DNA of 60,000 nt from positions 3,849,087-3,909,086 of the forward strand of contig OX442314.1 in NCBI GenBank assembly GCA_949358305.1, read 5' to 3'. The notes beneath the pieces were generated by a model, which searched no databases, was not told where the DNA came from, and was given only the letters and a program-made list of their open reading frames with translations. The position numbers and the translations under genes are program-made. Below, in pieces: positions 58,687-60,000 of this stretch. Within the stretch, counting starts at the first letter, position 1. Every line of letters starts with the position of its first letter. Source of the stretch: Strigamia acuminata. Its lineage: Eukaryota; Arthropoda; Chilopoda; Geophilomorpha; Linotaeniidae.

Positions 58687-60000
58687 TTAATTTCCGCTTT
58701 CTAGCCTACCATAGTCAGCACCTGTCTTTCCACTTTTTCCAGTGCCACTCACAAACTGTTTTTCGACCTCTGAGCAGTCTTCTGTTTCTTCGATTGTAGC
58801 TTTTTCTGCTGTTTTCCTGCTTCTCGTTTTAGCCAACTTTATTTTCTTTTTCAGCAGGCTTTTTTGTTGGGGTCCTTCCCTAATCTCTTCCCATTTTTTG
58901 TCATTCATTAAAGGTACATTATGTTGTGATAGTGAACCCATTTCAGACTTTTCTTGTCTTGTTTTTCTCTGTCCTTTTAGGACCGTGGAGGTTGTCAAGT
59001 TGTTAATCTCAACTTCCTTCCTACCTTGTTCTGAAAATCTGTCATTGCCTTTGCTTTTAACCTGTTCAATTTTGTGAACTAGATTCTTAATTAGGGGTTT
59101 CCTGTTATTAGGAAGTCTCTTTAGGGCTTCCATGGTTGTCAAGCTGTTTATTTCAGCTTCAAACTTTCTCCAACCCGGTCCTGAAAATTTGTCACTGAAT
59201 TTTCCTTTTCTCTGCTCAATTTTATTAACTCGCTTCTTTTGTTGGGATTGCCTGTTATTAGGTAATTCCGGTAGGGCAGTAGGTCGTCCCTTAAGGGCGA
59301 GAGCGTCCTCTCGGTATTCCCTTTTTATGTGATCACTAATTTTCCCATTCCTTTTCTCATTTCGTTTCTCATCTTGCCGTCGAATTATCTTTTGTATTTG
59401 TTCGATATTCGTTTGGTCACTTAAGGTGTCGGTTTTCTTTTCTTCGCCCTTATCACTATTTGCTGGTTCATTTTCCTCAGTCAAACTTTTCTTGTCAAAC
59501 ATTTCGTACGAATCCTCATTGTAACAAAGTGGCATCTTCCCCCTTGAATTTGGATGGTAAAGATAATCCATTTGTTCTTTGCTAGCTTTTACATATGTTC
59601 TGTTGGGTGGTTGGTTTTTTCCAAGCCACATCCAATTACTTGTGGGTTGATCGACAGTTTGTAGATCTATGTCAGACCCTGCCCCATCCTCACCCAAATC
59701 TTCTGCTGGTTTCTCATCTATGTGTTTGACCTGCTCCGAAGGGGAGGTTGTATCAGTATCATTATTTATGTGTATCACCGACACTCGGTGGCTGCTAGTG
59801 ACGACTTTGCAATCTAAATCAGAGTCGGAGTCGTAAGCTCCAATATTCCTAACCCTTTCTCCCCTTACGTCCCAAGCCTTGTGCACAGGTTCAGGACGCA
59901 AATGGGGGTTTCTAAACCAACATGCGTTGGCGGTATGCCCCGATTTCTTCCAGTAGTCACAAGTCGCATATGTCTGTGGGTTTTGACAATCCCAAGACAA
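58687..60000 (-). CDS. Gag-like protein with degenerate zinc knuckle, 5' end off window
   Basis: An open frame enters from the right edge and runs 437 codons to a stop at 58687-58689. There is no ATG at the edge (the first codon is TTG), so it is a partial protein. Near its visible start is CDYWKKSGHTANAC (59961-59920). It has the spacing of a nucleocapsid CX2CX4HX4C knuckle but with the second Cys replaced by Trp (codon at 59952-59950, one base from a Cys codon). The rest is hydrophilic and charged (Glu/Lys/Asp/Arg-rich). It includes a 50-residue tandem repeat marked by LPNNR and KIEQ (DNA period exactly 150 bp, landmarks at 59251 and 59101). No protease motif follows. In position and type it fits the C-terminal part of a retrotransposon Gag; a domesticated host gene is less likely. 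Confidence 0.6.
   Translation of the reverse strand: MSWDCQNPQTYATCDYWKKSGHTANACWFRNPHLRPEPVHKAWDVRGERVRNIGAYDSDSDLDCKVVTSSHRVSVIHINNDTDTTSPSEQVKHIDEKPAEDLGEDGAGSDIDLQTVDQPTSNWMWLGKNQPPNRTYVKASKEQMDYLYHPNSRGKMPLCYNEDSYEMFDKKSLTEENEPANSDKGEEKKTDTLSDQTNIEQIQKIIRRQDEKRNEKRNGKISDHIKREYREDALALKGRPTALPELPNNRQSQQKKRVNKIEQRKGKFSDKFSGPGWRKFEAEINSLTTMEALKRLPNNRKPLIKNLVHKIEQVKSKGNDRFSEQGRKEVEINNLTTSTVLKGQRKTRQEKSEMGSLSQHNVPLMNDKKWEEIREGPQQKSLLKKKIKLAKTRSRKTAEKATIEETEDCSEVEKQFVSGTGKSGKTGADYGRLESGN

Noticed and set aside
1-60000. CRISPR arrays, bacterial operons, tRNA or rRNA genes
   Set aside because: The direct repeats are contiguous minisatellites without unique spacers; genes are spliced; no cloverleaf or rRNA signature was seen by eye.
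58687-60000. Translation start of the gag-like protein at 60000
   Set aside because: The first codon is TTG at the window edge and the frame is still open, so the start lies outside the window.

Overview
The window is arthropod-like nuclear DNA. It has spliced protein-coding genes with AT-rich introns, many short non-autonomous DNA transposons, and interstitial (CCTAA)n/(TTAGG)n tracts of the arthropod telomere type. The species cannot be named from this sequence.

Positions 1-47862 are a head-to-tail tandem array of a ~15.1 kb unit: 1-15156, 15157-30205, 30206-45300, and a partial fourth copy at 45301-47862. The copies are nearly identical. They differ by a few substitutions, a 47-bp indel, one 1-bp deletion and changes in minisatellite length. 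Each unit carries the length of one multi-exon gene, on the minus strand, for a full-size ABCA-subfamily (ABCA3-like) lipid/xenobiotic ABC transporter. The window cuts the unit inside that gene. Left parts of units therefore hold TMD1, NBD1 and the start of TMD2, while right parts hold the end of TMD2, NBD2 and the stop codon of the next gene. The result is gene A (3' end off the left edge), gene B (complete core, 9624-21868), gene C (complete core, 24780-36903) and gene D (39815-47862, interrupted). I rebuilt 17 exons with matching splice phases, giving 1,466 codons from mid-ECD1 to the stop. The ~230 N-terminal residues expected for this family, including TM1, were not found in any copy.

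The introns and spacers hold five kinds of minisatellite, several nested MITE/foldback elements (two with clear target-site duplications), a degenerate telomere-like array and a CTCF-like motif upstream of each gene.

From 47863 the sequence changes abruptly inside a coding exon of gene D. I read 47863-49933 as the 3' LTR (2,071 bp, TGTCG...CGACA ends) of a minus-strand LTR retrotransposon. A polypurine tract follows at 49934-49946, and an internal region runs off the right edge. The internal region has one long ORF (58687-60000, minus) with a degenerate CCHC knuckle and an internal 50-residue repeat. Its remaining ~8.7 kb shows no recognisable protease, reverse transcriptase or integrase. It looks like a very large, possibly non-autonomous, gag-only-type element. 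Gene D probably resumes beyond its other LTR, outside the window.
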